Source: Mariniphaga sp963747515 (lineage in GTDB: Bacteria; Bacteroidota; Bacteroidia; Bacteroidales; Prolixibacteraceae). Taken from it: 64,000 bases of DNA. Position 1 is the stretch's first letter. Each line of letters opens with the position of its first letter. The DNA is taken from positions 248,001-312,000 of the forward strand of contig CAVVFN010000009.1 in NCBI GenBank assembly GCA_963747515.1. Reading direction: 5' to 3'. Of the stretch, positions 55,430 through 63,368 are shown one piece after another. The translations under genes were made by a program, and so were the position numbers. The notes under the pieces were generated by a model. The model saw nothing but the letters and a program-made list of their open reading frames with translations. It ran no database searches and had not been told where the DNA came from.

Positions 55430-56896
55430 TTACCCCATTATCATTCCAACAATTGTTGCCGACATAAGTGATGCCAGAGTGCCTCCTATAAGCGCGGGCA
55501 CGCCAAATTTCGAAAGCAGTACCCGTCTGCCCGGAGCCAGCGCCCCGATGCCGCCAATCTGAATACCTATGGATGAAAAATTGGCAAAGCCGCTGAGAAT
55601 ATAGGTGGCCATGATGATGGATTTCGGATCGGCGAAGGCGGTGGAGGCTTTCAAATCGGCCAGGCTGATGTACCCGATAAATTCGGTAAGGATGAGCTTT
55701 TCGCCCAGCAGCCGGCCCACCAGCACGATGTCCTGGGTACTTACCCCAATAAGCCACATCAGGGGTGCAAAGGTATAACCCAGTATAAACTGCAGCGAAA
55801 GCCCTTCATACCGGCCGTTGGTGCCTTCAGCAATCAGCCCGTTCAGGGTGGTCCACTGCCCGATTTTACCTGCAATAAAGTTGAACATGGCAATGAAGGC
55901 TATGAATGCCAGCAGCATGGCGGCAACATTAACAGCCAGTTTTACCCCTTCGCTGGTGCCGTTTGTAATGGCATCCAGCACGTTGCTGCCTATTTTGTCG
56001 CGGTTGACATCTATCACCGTATTGATGGCTTCCGTGGGGGGGAACAGCATTTTTGAAAAAACAACGGCTGCCGGTGCTGCCATAATGGAAGCTGCCAGCA
56101 GGTGTTTGGCAAATTCAAGCCGCAAAACCGGGTCGTTGCCTCCCAATAATGCAATATATGCTGCCAGCACACCCCCCGCCATGGTGGCCATGCCTCCGGT
56201 CATTACAAGCAATATTTCCGATTTGCTCATCTTTTCAAGATATGCTTTTATCATCAGTGGCGACTCGGTTTGCCCCAGGAAAATATTTCCGGCCACCGAC
56301 AAGGCTTCGGCACCCGAAATGCGGAGTGCACGGGTAAACAGCCATGCCAGTGCCCAAACAACCTTCTGAATAATGCCCCAGTAAAAGAGCAGGCTGGTGA
56401 GGGCAGAAAAAAAGATGATGGTGGGCAATACCTGGAACAGAAAAATGAACCCGTAGGTACCTGCATCCATTAAATCACCCAGTAGAAATTCACTCCCGGC
56501 TTTTGTAAAGTCCAGTATCTTGACAAATATCTGCCCGAGAAACTCAAAGAGGGAACGCACAAAAGGGATATACAATACACCAACTGCCAGCAACACCTGG
56601 ATGACCAACCCAATGACTACTGTTTTCCAGGGAATGTTCCGGCGGTTGGAGCTTAATATAAAACCCAGCAACACCAGCACAGCCATGCCCAGCAGCCCGC
56701 GCAACAGGGTACTGCCCGTAAAGGGTCTTCCCCTATCCTTCAATAACAATATCAGCGATGTGTCGATTGGGGCAGAGGAGGAGTCAATTTGTATATTTTC
56801 TTCACGAGGTTGCAAGGGTTCGGTAGTCTGAGCCTGCAGGGGCCCAAAAAAGAAAATGCCGGTATAAACAACCAGCAAGATCATGATTTTTTTCAT
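55430..56896 (-). CDS. Concentrative nucleoside transporter (CNT/NupC family)
   Basis: A 488-residue inner-membrane symporter. After an N-terminal ~70-residue segment that starts like a signal peptide (MKKIMILLVVYTGIFFFGP), about ten helices follow. CNT blocks are visible: FLFQVLPTIIFFSALTSLLFYWG, seen as QVLPTIIFFSALTSLL, GNIFLGQTESPLMIKAYL, GGMATMAGGVLAAYI and FIGYISLADLKAS. It imports nucleosides with H+ or Na+. The extra N-terminal exported segment is longer than in E. coli NupC. The nuclease gene lies 9 bp upstream on the same strand. Confidence 0.92.
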   Translation of the reverse strand: MKKIMILLVVYTGIFFFGPLQAQTTEPLQPREENIQIDSSSAPIDTSLILLLKDRGRPFTGSTLLRGLLGMAVLVLLGFILSSNRRNIPWKTVVIGLVIQVLLAVGVLYIPFVRSLFEFLGQIFVKILDFTKAGSEFLLGDLMDAGTYGFIFLFQVLPTIIFFSALTSLLFYWGIIQKVVWALAWLFTRALRISGAEALSVAGNIFLGQTESPLMIKAYLEKMSKSEILLVMTGGMATMAGGVLAAYIALLGGNDPVLRLEFAKHLLAASIMAAPAAVVFSKMLFPPTEAINTVIDVNRDKIGSNVLDAITNGTSEGVKLAVNVAAMLLAFIAFIAMFNFIAGKIGQWTTLNGLIAEGTNGRYEGLSLQFILGYTFAPLMWLIGVSTQDIVLVGRLLGEKLILTEFIGYISLADLKASTAFADPKSIIMATYILSGFANFSSIGIQIGGIGALAPGRRVLLSKFGVPALIGGTLASLMSATIVGMIMG

Positions 56897-56905
56897 GGAA
56901 AAGGT

Positions 56906-57499
56906 TTAGTTTTTCTTCCGGTTGTTGATTTCATCCCGAATGATGGAGGCTTTTTCGTAATCTTCATTTTGTATAGCTTCCTTCAGAAGGTCGTCCAGTT
57001 CCTGTATGGTGTAATGCGAAAAAGGAGAGGATTCCTTTCCCTCCGGTTTTTTTCTCGCAGGGCTTGGCCTGACAGGTTTGGGCTCTTCCGATTCCAGCAC
57101 AATGCCAGCTTTCGAAAGAATGTCTTCAGTGGTGAAAATGGGGCAACGGAACCGGAGGGCCAACGCAACGGCATCCGACGTACGTGAGTCGATCCTGATT
57201 TCCTTTCCATCCATCTCACATAACAGTTCAGAATAAAATATGCCTTCCTCCAGCTTATGAATCACAACTTCCAGCAGCACGATATTAAAAGCGACCGACA
57301 TGTTCTTTATTAAATCGTGTGTCAACGGACGCGGTGGCTTTAATCCTTCCAGCTGAATGGCAATGGCCTGTGCCTCTACCGGGCCAATGATGATCGGTAT
57401 CCTCCGGTCACCACCTTCTTCTGCTAAAACCAATGCATAAGCGCCTGATTGTGTTTGGCTTACGGATAACCCCAGAATGTTCAATCGTATTTTTTGCAT
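56906..57499 (-). CDS. Bifunctional nuclease-domain protein with UVR motif (DUF151)
   Basis: A 197-residue protein. Residues ~1-130 are the DUF151 bifunctional-nuclease domain (ALVLAEEGGDRRIPIIIGPVEAQAIA, quoted as GDRRIPIIIGPVEAQAIA; EIRIDSRTSDAVALALRF). A proline/lysine linker leads to a C-terminal UvrB/UvrC motif (LDDLLKEAIQNEDYEKASII). The start is the ATG read at 57497-57499, where the domain begins (MQKIRLNILGLS). Homologues have been reported to cut DNA and RNA. It precedes the nucleoside transporter by 9 bp, so nucleic acid breakdown and nucleoside uptake may be linked. Confidence 0.9.
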   Translation of the reverse strand: MQKIRLNILGLSVSQTQSGAYALVLAEEGGDRRIPIIIGPVEAQAIAIQLEGLKPPRPLTHDLIKNMSVAFNIVLLEVVIHKLEEGIFYSELLCEMDGKEIRIDSRTSDAVALALRFRCPIFTTEDILSKAGIVLESEEPKPVRPSPARKKPEGKESSPFSHYTIQELDDLLKEAIQNEDYEKASIIRDEINNRKKN

Positions 57500-57640
57500 T
57501 CCACTTCTAAATCTGGTTTTTATTGTTATTAAACAAATATAAGAATGATTTTGGTTTTTTGCCGGGTATCTCACCTGATTTATTCCCATTAATTTTTGCC
57601 GCTGCCGAATTTTGCGGGTGAAAAATAATTTTACCAATAC

Positions 57641-57670
57641 TTGTCAATGTGCTAAAAATAACTACTTTTG
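57641..57670 (+). promoter_or_regulatory. Promoter TTG-N19-TACTTTTG for rplU-rpmA
   Basis: TTG (57641-57643) and TACTTTTG (57663-57670) with a 19-bp spacer are an ideal Bacteroidota promoter. The leader to the rplU ATG at 57757 is about 80 nt and contains short complementary GC segments (CCCGATAAGCGG, ATCCCGCCTGCCGG), so leader-based control is possible but not shown. Confidence 0.75.
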
Positions 57671-57756
57671 CAGTCCAAAATTTTGAATCGTTCAGGCCCG
57701 ATAAGCGGAAACCCTATGGAATCCCGCCTGCCGGTATACTATTAAAATTTGTAAAT

Positions 57757-58068
57757 ATGTACGCGATTGTAGAGATTGCAGGACAACAGTTCAGGGTGGA
57801 GAAAGAAAAGAAGCTGTATGTTCACCTGCTCGATGCCGCCGAAGGCGACTCACTTGATTTCGAAAAAGTACTGCTGGTGGGCAACGACAGTGGTGTAACC
57901 ATTGGCACACCAACAATAAGTGGTGCAAAGGTAACCGTTAAGGTGCTGGGCCATCAGAAGGGCGACAAGGTGCTGGTGTTTAAAAAGAAACGCCGCAAAG
58001 GCTATAAAAAGATGAACGGCCATCGCCAGCAGTTTACCCAAATTCAAATTGACAACATTGTTGGATAA
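57757..58068 (+). CDS. rplU: 50S ribosomal protein L21
   Basis: A 103-residue L21: MYAIVEIAGQQFRVEKEKKL, VLLVGNDSGVTIGTP, KVLVFKKKRRKGYKKMNGHRQ. Length is normal for the family, with no C-terminal extension. The ATG at 57757 gives the standard N-terminus. A longer open frame begins at 57649, but its first codons are upstream of the promoter box. First gene of the rplU-rpmA operon. Confidence 0.97.
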   Translation: MYAIVEIAGQQFRVEKEKKLYVHLLDAAEGDSLDFEKVLLVGNDSGVTIGTPTISGAKVTVKVLGHQKGDKVLVFKKKRRKGYKKMNGHRQQFTQIQIDNIVG

Positions 58069-58086
58069 CTAAAAAAATAAATTACC

Positions 58087-58659
58087 ATGGCTCATAAAAA
58101 AGGTGTAGGTAGTTCGAAAAACGGACGCGAATCGGAAAGCAAACGACTTGGAGTAAAAATATACGGAGGTCAGTATGCCAAAGCTGGTAATATTTTAGTA
58201 CGCCAGCGTGGAACCCAGCATTACCCCGGTGAGAATGTAGGTATTGGTAAAGACCATACCCTTTTCGCACTGGTTGAAGGAACGGTAATGTTTCAGAAGA
58301 AAAGGAAAAACCGTTCGTATGTATCGGTTGAGCCCATCGTTGATGTGGATGTTGCTGTTGCAGAAGCTCCGGCTGCTGCAAAAAAGGAAGAAGCTGTAAA
58401 GGTAGAAAAAGCAGAGGCCAAAGCTGAAAAAAAGGCCCCTGAAACCGACGTTGCTGAAGCCGACGATTTGAAGAAAATTGAAGGCATAGGCCCAAAACTG
58501 GAAGAGGTGTTTAATGCAGCAGGAATCCATACATATGCCGAATTGGCTTCCGCTTCGGTTGAAAAGCTGAATAAAATCCTGGAAGACGCCGGCAGCCGCT
58601 ATGCCTCGAAAGATCCTGCCCCCTGGATCGAACAGGCTAAAGAACTTGAAGGTAAGTAG
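58087..58659 (+). CDS. rpmA: 50S ribosomal protein L27 with a C-terminal HhH extension
   Basis: A 190-residue protein, about twice the usual L27. Residues 1-~84 are L27 (MAHKKGVGSSKNGRESESKR, GGQYAKAGNILVRQRGT, VGIGKDHTLFALVEG). A Lys/Glu/Ala linker (~90-130) leads to a helix-hairpin-helix domain (~131-188: DDLKKIEGIGPKLEEVFNAAG, quoted as LKKIEGIGPKLEEVFNAAG, and ASKDPAPWIEQAKELEGK). This domain is of the COG3743 type that appears on several ribosomal and DNA-associated proteins. No frame break separates the parts, so it is a real fusion. The L27 N-terminus lacks the Firmicutes-type cleaved leader. Confidence 0.93.
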   Translation: MAHKKGVGSSKNGRESESKRLGVKIYGGQYAKAGNILVRQRGTQHYPGENVGIGKDHTLFALVEGTVMFQKKRKNRSYVSVEPIVDVDVAVAEAPAAAKKEEAVKVEKAEAKAEKKAPETDVAEADDLKKIEGIGPKLEEVFNAAGIHTYAELASASVEKLNKILEDAGSRYASKDPAPWIEQAKELEGK

Positions 58660-58699
58660 TGTTTTATATTGCAGGGTTGACCTGTTAATAATATTGGTG

Positions 58700-58733
58700 A
58701 ATCTCCTGTTGGAAACGACAGGAGATTTTTTTT
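58700..58733 (+). terminator. Intrinsic terminator of rplU-rpmA
   Basis: AATCTCCTGT (58700-58709) pairs with ACAGGAGATT (58718-58727), followed by a run of eight T (58726-58733). A textbook intrinsic terminator 40 bp after rpmA. Confidence 0.85.
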
Positions 58734-58848
58734 AAATACCTTTCCCCCGGGCAAAATTCTGCCAGCCGTAACCAAATTCTTTCACTTCGGTTAATTTCAC
58801 CTTCTCTTTAAAAAGAAGATTGCTTTGTGTTGTTGCTTCTGTAAACAT
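58732..58848 (-). CDS. Candidate 38-residue small protein
   Basis: A short frame on the minus strand, from ATG (58848-58846) to TAA (58734-58732), encodes 38 residues. It begins MFTEATTQSNLLFKEKVKL and ends EFGYGWQNFARGKGI. A perfect TAGCTTTG promoter box lies 34 bp upstream, and the stop abuts the rpmA terminator. The basic, aromatic end with glycines recalls small secreted or peptide-type products, but no maturation genes are next to it. I do not recognise the family. It may be noncoding. Confidence 0.4.
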   Translation of the reverse strand: MFTEATTQSNLLFKEKVKLTEVKEFGYGWQNFARGKGI

Positions 58849-58881
58849 GTTATTTAATTTTTAATGATTAAAATTACGATA

Positions 58882-58889
58882 CAAAGCTA
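58882..58889 (-). promoter_or_regulatory. TAGCTTTG -7 box for the small ORF
   Basis: The minus strand reads TAGCTTTG, a perfect TAnnTTTG. The -33 position has a T-run rather than TTG. It points at the 38-residue frame and at nothing else on this strand. Confidence 0.45.
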
Positions 58890-59047
58890 CTGCGCCTCGT
58901 CATCCTAAAATTGTAACAGAACGACGTTGTGAATTTTACGTTTTAAATTATCCCTTGCAATGGATAAGTAAACTGCTTCAGGTTAACCTTTCGCTATCCG
59001 GCACTGAATTCCTGATTATCATTCTGAGGTAGTGCCGTTTCATTTAT

Positions 59048-59055
59048 TAAATTTG
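59048..59055 (+). promoter_or_regulatory. TAAATTTG -7 box for serS
   Basis: TAAATTTG lies 23 bp before the serS ATG, giving a very short leader. A convincing -33 element is not visible. Confidence 0.5.
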
Positions 59056-59078
59056 CGGTTTCATTTAAAAGAATAAAC

Positions 59079-60368
59079 ATGCTCAACCTGAAATTCATCC
59101 AGGATAACCCGCAGGAGGTAATCGAAAGACTGAAAAGGAGAAATTTTAATGCTGCAGACATCGTAGGTAAAATTAACGATTATTACCTGCTGAAAAAAGA
59201 AGCACAGCAAAAAGCAGAACAGGCCAAAGCCGAAATGAACCGCATTTCCAAAGAAATAGGTATCCTGTTCAGGGAAGGCAAGAAAGATGAGGCCGAATTG
59301 GCCAAAGCCCGCACATCGGAACTGAAGGATGCCATCAGGCAACTTGACGGGCAGTTTGAGGAAATAGAAAAGAAAGTGGCCGGGCTTCAGGTTTTGCTGC
59401 CAAACCTTCCGCACCATTCGGTGCCTGAAGGAAAAAGCGCTGTTGACAATGAAGTGGTTGCTTCCGGAGGTGCGCTTCCCGAACTGCATGAAAATGCGCT
59501 TCCTCACTGGGAACTGGCACAGAAATACCGGCTCATTGATTTCGAACTGGGTGTGAAGATAACCGGTGCAGGCTTCCCCGTATACCGCGGGAAAGGTGCC
59601 CAACTGCAGCGGGCACTTATCAACTTCTTCCTGGACGAAAACCGAAAGGCAGGCTACGAAGAAATCCAGCCCCCCCTGGTGGTAAATGAGGATTCAGCAT
59701 TCGGTACAGGCCAGCTTCCCGACAAGGAGGGTCAGATGTACCATGTTTCTGCCGACAATCTTTACCTGATTCCCACAGCCGAAGTGCCGGTTACCAACAT
59801 ATACCGTGATGTAATCCTCGATGGCAGGGAACTGCCGCTGAAAAATACCGCCTACAGCGCCTGTTTCCGCCGCGAAGCCGGTTCCTATGGAAAGGATGTG
59901 CGCGGACTGAACCGCCTGCACCAGTTCGATAAGGTGGAGATTGTGCAGATTGTCCATCCTGAAAAATCGTACACCATTCTTGATGAAATGGTGAAGCATG
60001 TTGCCCGGTTGATTGAGAAGCTGGAATTGCCCTACCGGATATTGAGGCTTTGTGGTGGCGACATGGGTTTTACTGCTGCACTTACCTTCGATTTCGAGGT
60101 ATGGTCGGCTGCCCAGCAGATGTGGCTTGAGGTGAGCTCTGTGTCGAACTTCGAAGCATTCCAGGCCAACCGCCTGAAACTTCGTTACCGCGATGAACAC
60201 ACCAAAAAACCACAACCGGCGCATACACTGAACGGAAGCGCCCTGGCACTGCCGCGCATTGTAGCCGCCCTGCTCGAAAACAACCAGACTCCCGAAGGAA
60301 TTACCATTCCCGCGGCACTGGTGCCGTTTACCGGATTCGACAGGATTGTGCCTCCCTCTGATTTCTGA
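59079..60368 (+). CDS. serS: Serine--tRNA ligase
   Basis: A 429-residue class II synthetase. The N-terminal tRNA-binding coiled coil spans ~1-110 (MLNLKFIQDNPQEVIERLKR). The catalytic core has motif 1 near GAQLQRALINFFLDENRKAGYEEIQPP (quoted in part: LINFFLDENRKAGYEEIQPP), motif 2 CFRREAGSYGKDVRGL and motif 3 LNGSALALPRIVAALLENNQ. It charges tRNA-Ser. Length and motifs are standard. Confidence 0.97.
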   Translation: MLNLKFIQDNPQEVIERLKRRNFNAADIVGKINDYYLLKKEAQQKAEQAKAEMNRISKEIGILFREGKKDEAELAKARTSELKDAIRQLDGQFEEIEKKVAGLQVLLPNLPHHSVPEGKSAVDNEVVASGGALPELHENALPHWELAQKYRLIDFELGVKITGAGFPVYRGKGAQLQRALINFFLDENRKAGYEEIQPPLVVNEDSAFGTGQLPDKEGQMYHVSADNLYLIPTAEVPVTNIYRDVILDGRELPLKNTAYSACFRREAGSYGKDVRGLNRLHQFDKVEIVQIVHPEKSYTILDEMVKHVARLIEKLELPYRILRLCGGDMGFTAALTFDFEVWSAAQQMWLEVSSVSNFEAFQANRLKLRYRDEHTKKPQPAHTLNGSALALPRIVAALLENNQTPEGITIPAALVPFTGFDRIVPPSDF

Positions 60369-60645
60369 AATGCATTGTATAGCTGTTCATTTCAGTAGCT
60401 TACATAAAGCAGGTTGTTCCTGTTCCTGAATAATTCCTCCCGCGAATAAAAATAGCAGTGCAAAACCGTGAGGATTTTTGAGGGTTACCAGCTGGCAGCC
60501 CTGCTGTTGCTCATCTCCGTTTCTTTCCTGTTCCGGCCACCAGTTTCCCTGATCTTCCCCGGCCGGCGTCAAACAGGTCTTGCATTTTTGCTGTGATGTT
60601 GAATTAATTTTATTGCCATACAGATACCATTGAGCTGATTTATTG

Positions 60646-60741
60646 GTAAATTTTTTGTACTAAAGTGGAAATTAATTAGTACTAAATTCGTCGTGTTACG
60701 AATTAACTACGAATTAAGTACGAATAAAATACCAATAAATG
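60646..60741. repeat. Palindromic array of eight 11-bp units (array 3)
   Basis: Left units start at 60646, 60657, 60668 and 60679 (for example GTACTAAATTC). An 8-bp centre covers 60690-60697. Right units start at 60698, 60709, 60720 and 60731 (ACGAATTAACT, ACGAATTAAGT, ACGAATAAAAT, ACCAATAAATG). The halves are inverted copies; ATTTATTGGTA (60638-60648) is the exact reverse complement of TACCAATAAAT (60730-60740). The register is again 11 bp, but the unit differs from arrays 1 and 2. Confidence 0.85.
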
Positions 60742-60764
60742 ACGAAAAAAGATGCCCTATGGTA

Positions 60765-61006
60765 GATCCGTGCCAATAAAAAAGGTGTCGGCAGGGGAAA
60801 AACAATCCAATGAATTTCCTGCCAGTTGAACCGGTGCCATCCCCGGCGGGAGCATTGCCGTTGGATTTTCACATGGGTGGCGTGGATTCCGATCCGCGCA
60901 TTTTGGGTTACCTGTAAATCAGCGGTTTGGAAACCGCTGCACCCGTAATACCGCTGCACCCGGAAACTGCTGCACCCCACGCTGGCGCGGATTTGCAATC
61001 CGTGCC
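60765..61006. repeat. Cluster of short GC-rich hairpin repeats
   Basis: Several small palindromes share a pattern of CGG(A/T)TT arms: GCGTGGAT/ATCCGCGC at 60880-60899, CAGCGGTTTGGAAACCGCTG at 60920-60939, and CGGATT/AATCCG inside 60984-61006 (GGCGCGG...CCGTGCC). A lone half GATCCGTGCC is at 60765-60774. Between them GCTGCACCC recurs three times (60936-60981). They look like a REP-like or decayed repetitive family. No REP-associated transposase is present. Confidence 0.55.
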
Positions 61007-61605
61007 TGTGATGCAGCAAATTAAAGATTTGGAAATTTTTGCATGGTGCATCCTATCAAATCATGCCCATTTGATTTGAGAGCAAAGATGAGTCCCTGTT
61101 CATTTAGCCCTTTGGAATTCTTTTTGCAGCATAAACAGGTTTACCCGGAACATTCAGAACACAGGGTTGAAATATTTGCATAAATAAATAGGACAACCCT
61201 TTGTTTGTAAGCAAAATATTTTTTAGATTTAACCCGCTAAATTAAAAACCTGAACTGTTGAGACCACTGCCGGACATAAAGCCCAAAGAAGATTTCTGAG
61301 AAGAAGATGCCCCTGCATGGATTCATCGCTGTGCACCGGGTATTGATTTGGGTTCCGGGAAGTGAGTCAGATGCAGGGTCGGACGAATACATGCAGCACA
61401 AATGCATTACCGTTAAAATGCATTTTCAGTAAAAAGATGGGACTGACGGGGCGGAGCTGTGAGAAAGGGAGAAAGTAGAGTTTATGAATCCATGGAATTC
61501 CTTGTCCTTTCTGCACTTTTTGCCAGGCGCACTGACCGGTTCTGATATGTGTTTATGAATATATTTTTTAGATTTAGAGTTTAAAAATCTCAAAACCTTT
61601 ACATC

Positions 61606-62727
61606 ATGCCTGCATCAGCTACCATAACACTCAAGAGAGGTTTCCGGAAAGGGGATGCCGTTGTGCGGATTGAGTTTCCGTACAACAGGGAAGTGGTTGA
61701 TGCCCTTAAGTTGAAAACGCCCGCTGAGTGGAGTCAATCAATGGGCTGTTGGTATATACCTGAAAAGGATTTTCAACTTAGCCGGTTTTTTTCGGAAATT
61801 AAACCTGTAGCTTACATTGATTACCAGGATATAAAAAGCCAATCATCCGAAGATACAAAACCGGCAACTTCAAAAACCACTATACAGGTAAACCTGCCCA
61901 AAGGGTATCTTGAACAATTGCAACAGGGCCGCTACAGTGATAATACCATTAAAATTTATACCCATTATTTTAAAGATTTTATAGCTCATTTTTCGGGTAA
62001 GGTTTTGCCTGATATTACTATGGAAGAAATAAACGGGTATATTCTGCAATTGATAAATGAGCGAAACATTTCTCCTTCCCAGCAGAATCAAAGAATAAAC
62101 GCCATTAAGTTTTATTACGAGAAAGTACTTAACCGGAAGAAAGAATACTACCACATTGATCGTCCACGAAAAGAAAGGAGGCTTCCGGATGTATTGAGCA
62201 AGGAAGACATTGGCAAGATGATAAAAGCAACCGGAAACCTAAAGCATAAATGCCTGATTTCAATTATTTATTCATGTGGTTTACGACGGAGTGAAGCTGT
62301 AACCCTGAAGCTGAAGGATATTGATTCAAAACGCATGCTTATAAAAATAAGAGGAGCAAAGGGGAAGAAGGACAGGTATGTTCCTTTATCGGGAGTATTA
62401 CTGGAAATGCTGCGCAATTATTACCGGAAGGAGACGCCATCCAACTGGCTGTTTGAAGGCCTTGGGGGTAAGCAATACAGTACCACCAGTATTTACAATG
62501 TGGTAAAGAATACAGCACGCAAAGCCGGCATAAAGAAACGCATCTATCCTCACATTTTGAGGCATAGTTTTGCCACCCATCACCTGGAACAGGGAACCGA
62601 TCTTCGTTTTATTCAGGCTTTTCTTGGGCATGAAAGTTCAAAGACAACAGAAATTTACACCCATGTATCCAATAAGGAGTTACTAAAATTTAAAAATCCG
62701 CTTGATGATATTCTTGACTCCGGATGA
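61606..62727 (+). CDS. Integron-like tyrosine recombinase with extra N-terminal domain
   Basis: A 373-residue integrase. Residues ~1-72 form an extra domain (VVRIEFPYNREVVDALK, WSQSMGCWYIPEKDF) that recalls the W-x-P/W-Y-V-P pattern of small DNA-binding HARP-like modules. Residues ~96-185 are the SAM-like core-binding domain. The catalytic domain (~195-373) has R227 (SCGLRRSE), K252/K254 (AKGKKDR), H316 and R319 (PHILRHSF), H342 (FLGHES) and nucleophile Y351 (EIYTHVS). The ending FKNPLDDIL resembles the SPLD tail of IntI and XerC/D relatives, but the IntI-specific insertion between the core motifs is missing. It reads toward the repeat-bounded cassette that begins 90 bp downstream. Confidence 0.92.
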   Translation: MPASATITLKRGFRKGDAVVRIEFPYNREVVDALKLKTPAEWSQSMGCWYIPEKDFQLSRFFSEIKPVAYIDYQDIKSQSSEDTKPATSKTTIQVNLPKGYLEQLQQGRYSDNTIKIYTHYFKDFIAHFSGKVLPDITMEEINGYILQLINERNISPSQQNQRINAIKFYYEKVLNRKKEYYHIDRPRKERRLPDVLSKEDIGKMIKATGNLKHKCLISIIYSCGLRRSEAVTLKLKDIDSKRMLIKIRGAKGKKDRYVPLSGVLLEMLRNYYRKETPSNWLFEGLGGKQYSTTSIYNVVKNTARKAGIKKRIYPHILRHSFATHHLEQGTDLRFIQAFLGHESSKTTEIYTHVSNKELLKFKNPLDDILDSG

Positions 62728-62809
62728 AAACATTCATTTATTCCATTAAATTAGTGGTGTATATTCAATGGAAAAAAAGACATATGAGATATAAATTCAA
62801 TAATAGAAC

Positions 62810-62850
62810 ATACACAACCGTTACAGCGCATTGACAAAAAGGTAAGTGCT
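62810..62850 (+). repeat. Cassette-boundary repeat, copy 1 (attI-like)
   Basis: The 34-bp segment 62817-62850 (ACCGTTACAGCGCATTGACA, continuing to GTAAGTGCT) is repeated at 63967-64000 with one mismatch (G versus T at the tenth base). Weaker similarity extends left (CATACAC here, CATATAC there). No full left arm is found upstream of this copy, so unlike copy 2 it is not a clear dyad. A single core next to the integrase gene is what an attI site would look like. Confidence 0.7.
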
Positions 62851-62880
62851 TATTGGGAGGGAAAAACTAAACTACAAGGA

Positions 62881-63327
62881 ATGAGTGAAATAGATGTTAG
62901 CGATTTAGACGACAGAAATATAGATAATTATATAGAATCTGCGAATAAGGGAACAGATAAGGAATATTTGTGGGTTAAAAACGCAGTTTCAGTAATAGCA
63001 ATAATACTTGGTCTTATAATAAGTCTTAAAGCCAATAAACCTGAAGGACAATATGAATTTATTTTATTTAGTATATCGGTGATAACATGCGGACTCTGCA
63101 TCCTTTGTGGGCTAATCTTTTTATATGCCGAACCAGACACGCTTTATCGACATGCTTCGCGCTATATGACACATATACGTACGAGGGACGAAACTGGCGG
63201 AAGAAAACTAAAAGACACCGCCCCAAGAAAGATTTTCGATATTTCAAGAATAGCTTTTTTCGTCTTGTTAGTTCTCTCGATTCTTTCTCTGATAGCATAC
63301 GCTGTAGTCTCGAATTATCCGGGTTGA
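62881..63327 (+). CDS. Cassette ORF 1: small membrane protein
   Basis: A 148-residue protein of no recognised family. An acidic N-terminus (MSEIDVSDLDDRNIDNYIES) is followed by three predicted membrane helices (~33-50, 57-82, 124-145) with a basic loop between the second and third (HASRYMTHIRTRDETGGRKLK). It begins 30 bp after repeat copy 1 and is the first gene of the repeat-bounded block. Small membrane proteins of unknown role are common integron-cassette cargo. Confidence 0.65.
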   Translation: MSEIDVSDLDDRNIDNYIESANKGTDKEYLWVKNAVSVIAIILGLIISLKANKPEGQYEFILFSISVITCGLCILCGLIFLYAEPDTLYRHASRYMTHIRTRDETGGRKLKDTAPRKIFDISRIAFFVLLVLSILSLIAYAVVSNYPG

Positions 63328-63368
63328 TAGTGTAGGTTTTTGATGACATAAACTAAAAATTTAAAACT

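Larger units (their letters stand above)
60369..61605. other. 1.2-kb non-coding stretch before the integrase
   Basis: No gene is convincing here. The stretch holds array 3 (60646-60741), a cluster of short GC hairpins (60765-61006) and two identical copies of the 16-mer ATATTTTTTAGATTTA at 61216-61231 and 61561-61576, the second just upstream of the integrase start and possibly including a TAGATTTA promoter box (61569-61576). A minus-strand open frame at 60387-60640 has no start codon or recognisable motif. Confidence 0.6.

Noticed and set aside
60387..60640. Minus-strand open frame of about 85 codons with protein-like composition
   Set aside because: No start codon at a sensible place, no promoter box, no recognisable motif, and its upstream end runs into array 3.
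63087..63335. Alternative frames within cassette ORF 1, on both strands
   Set aside because: Antisense or out of frame to a better ORF with membrane helices and a start just after the repeat.
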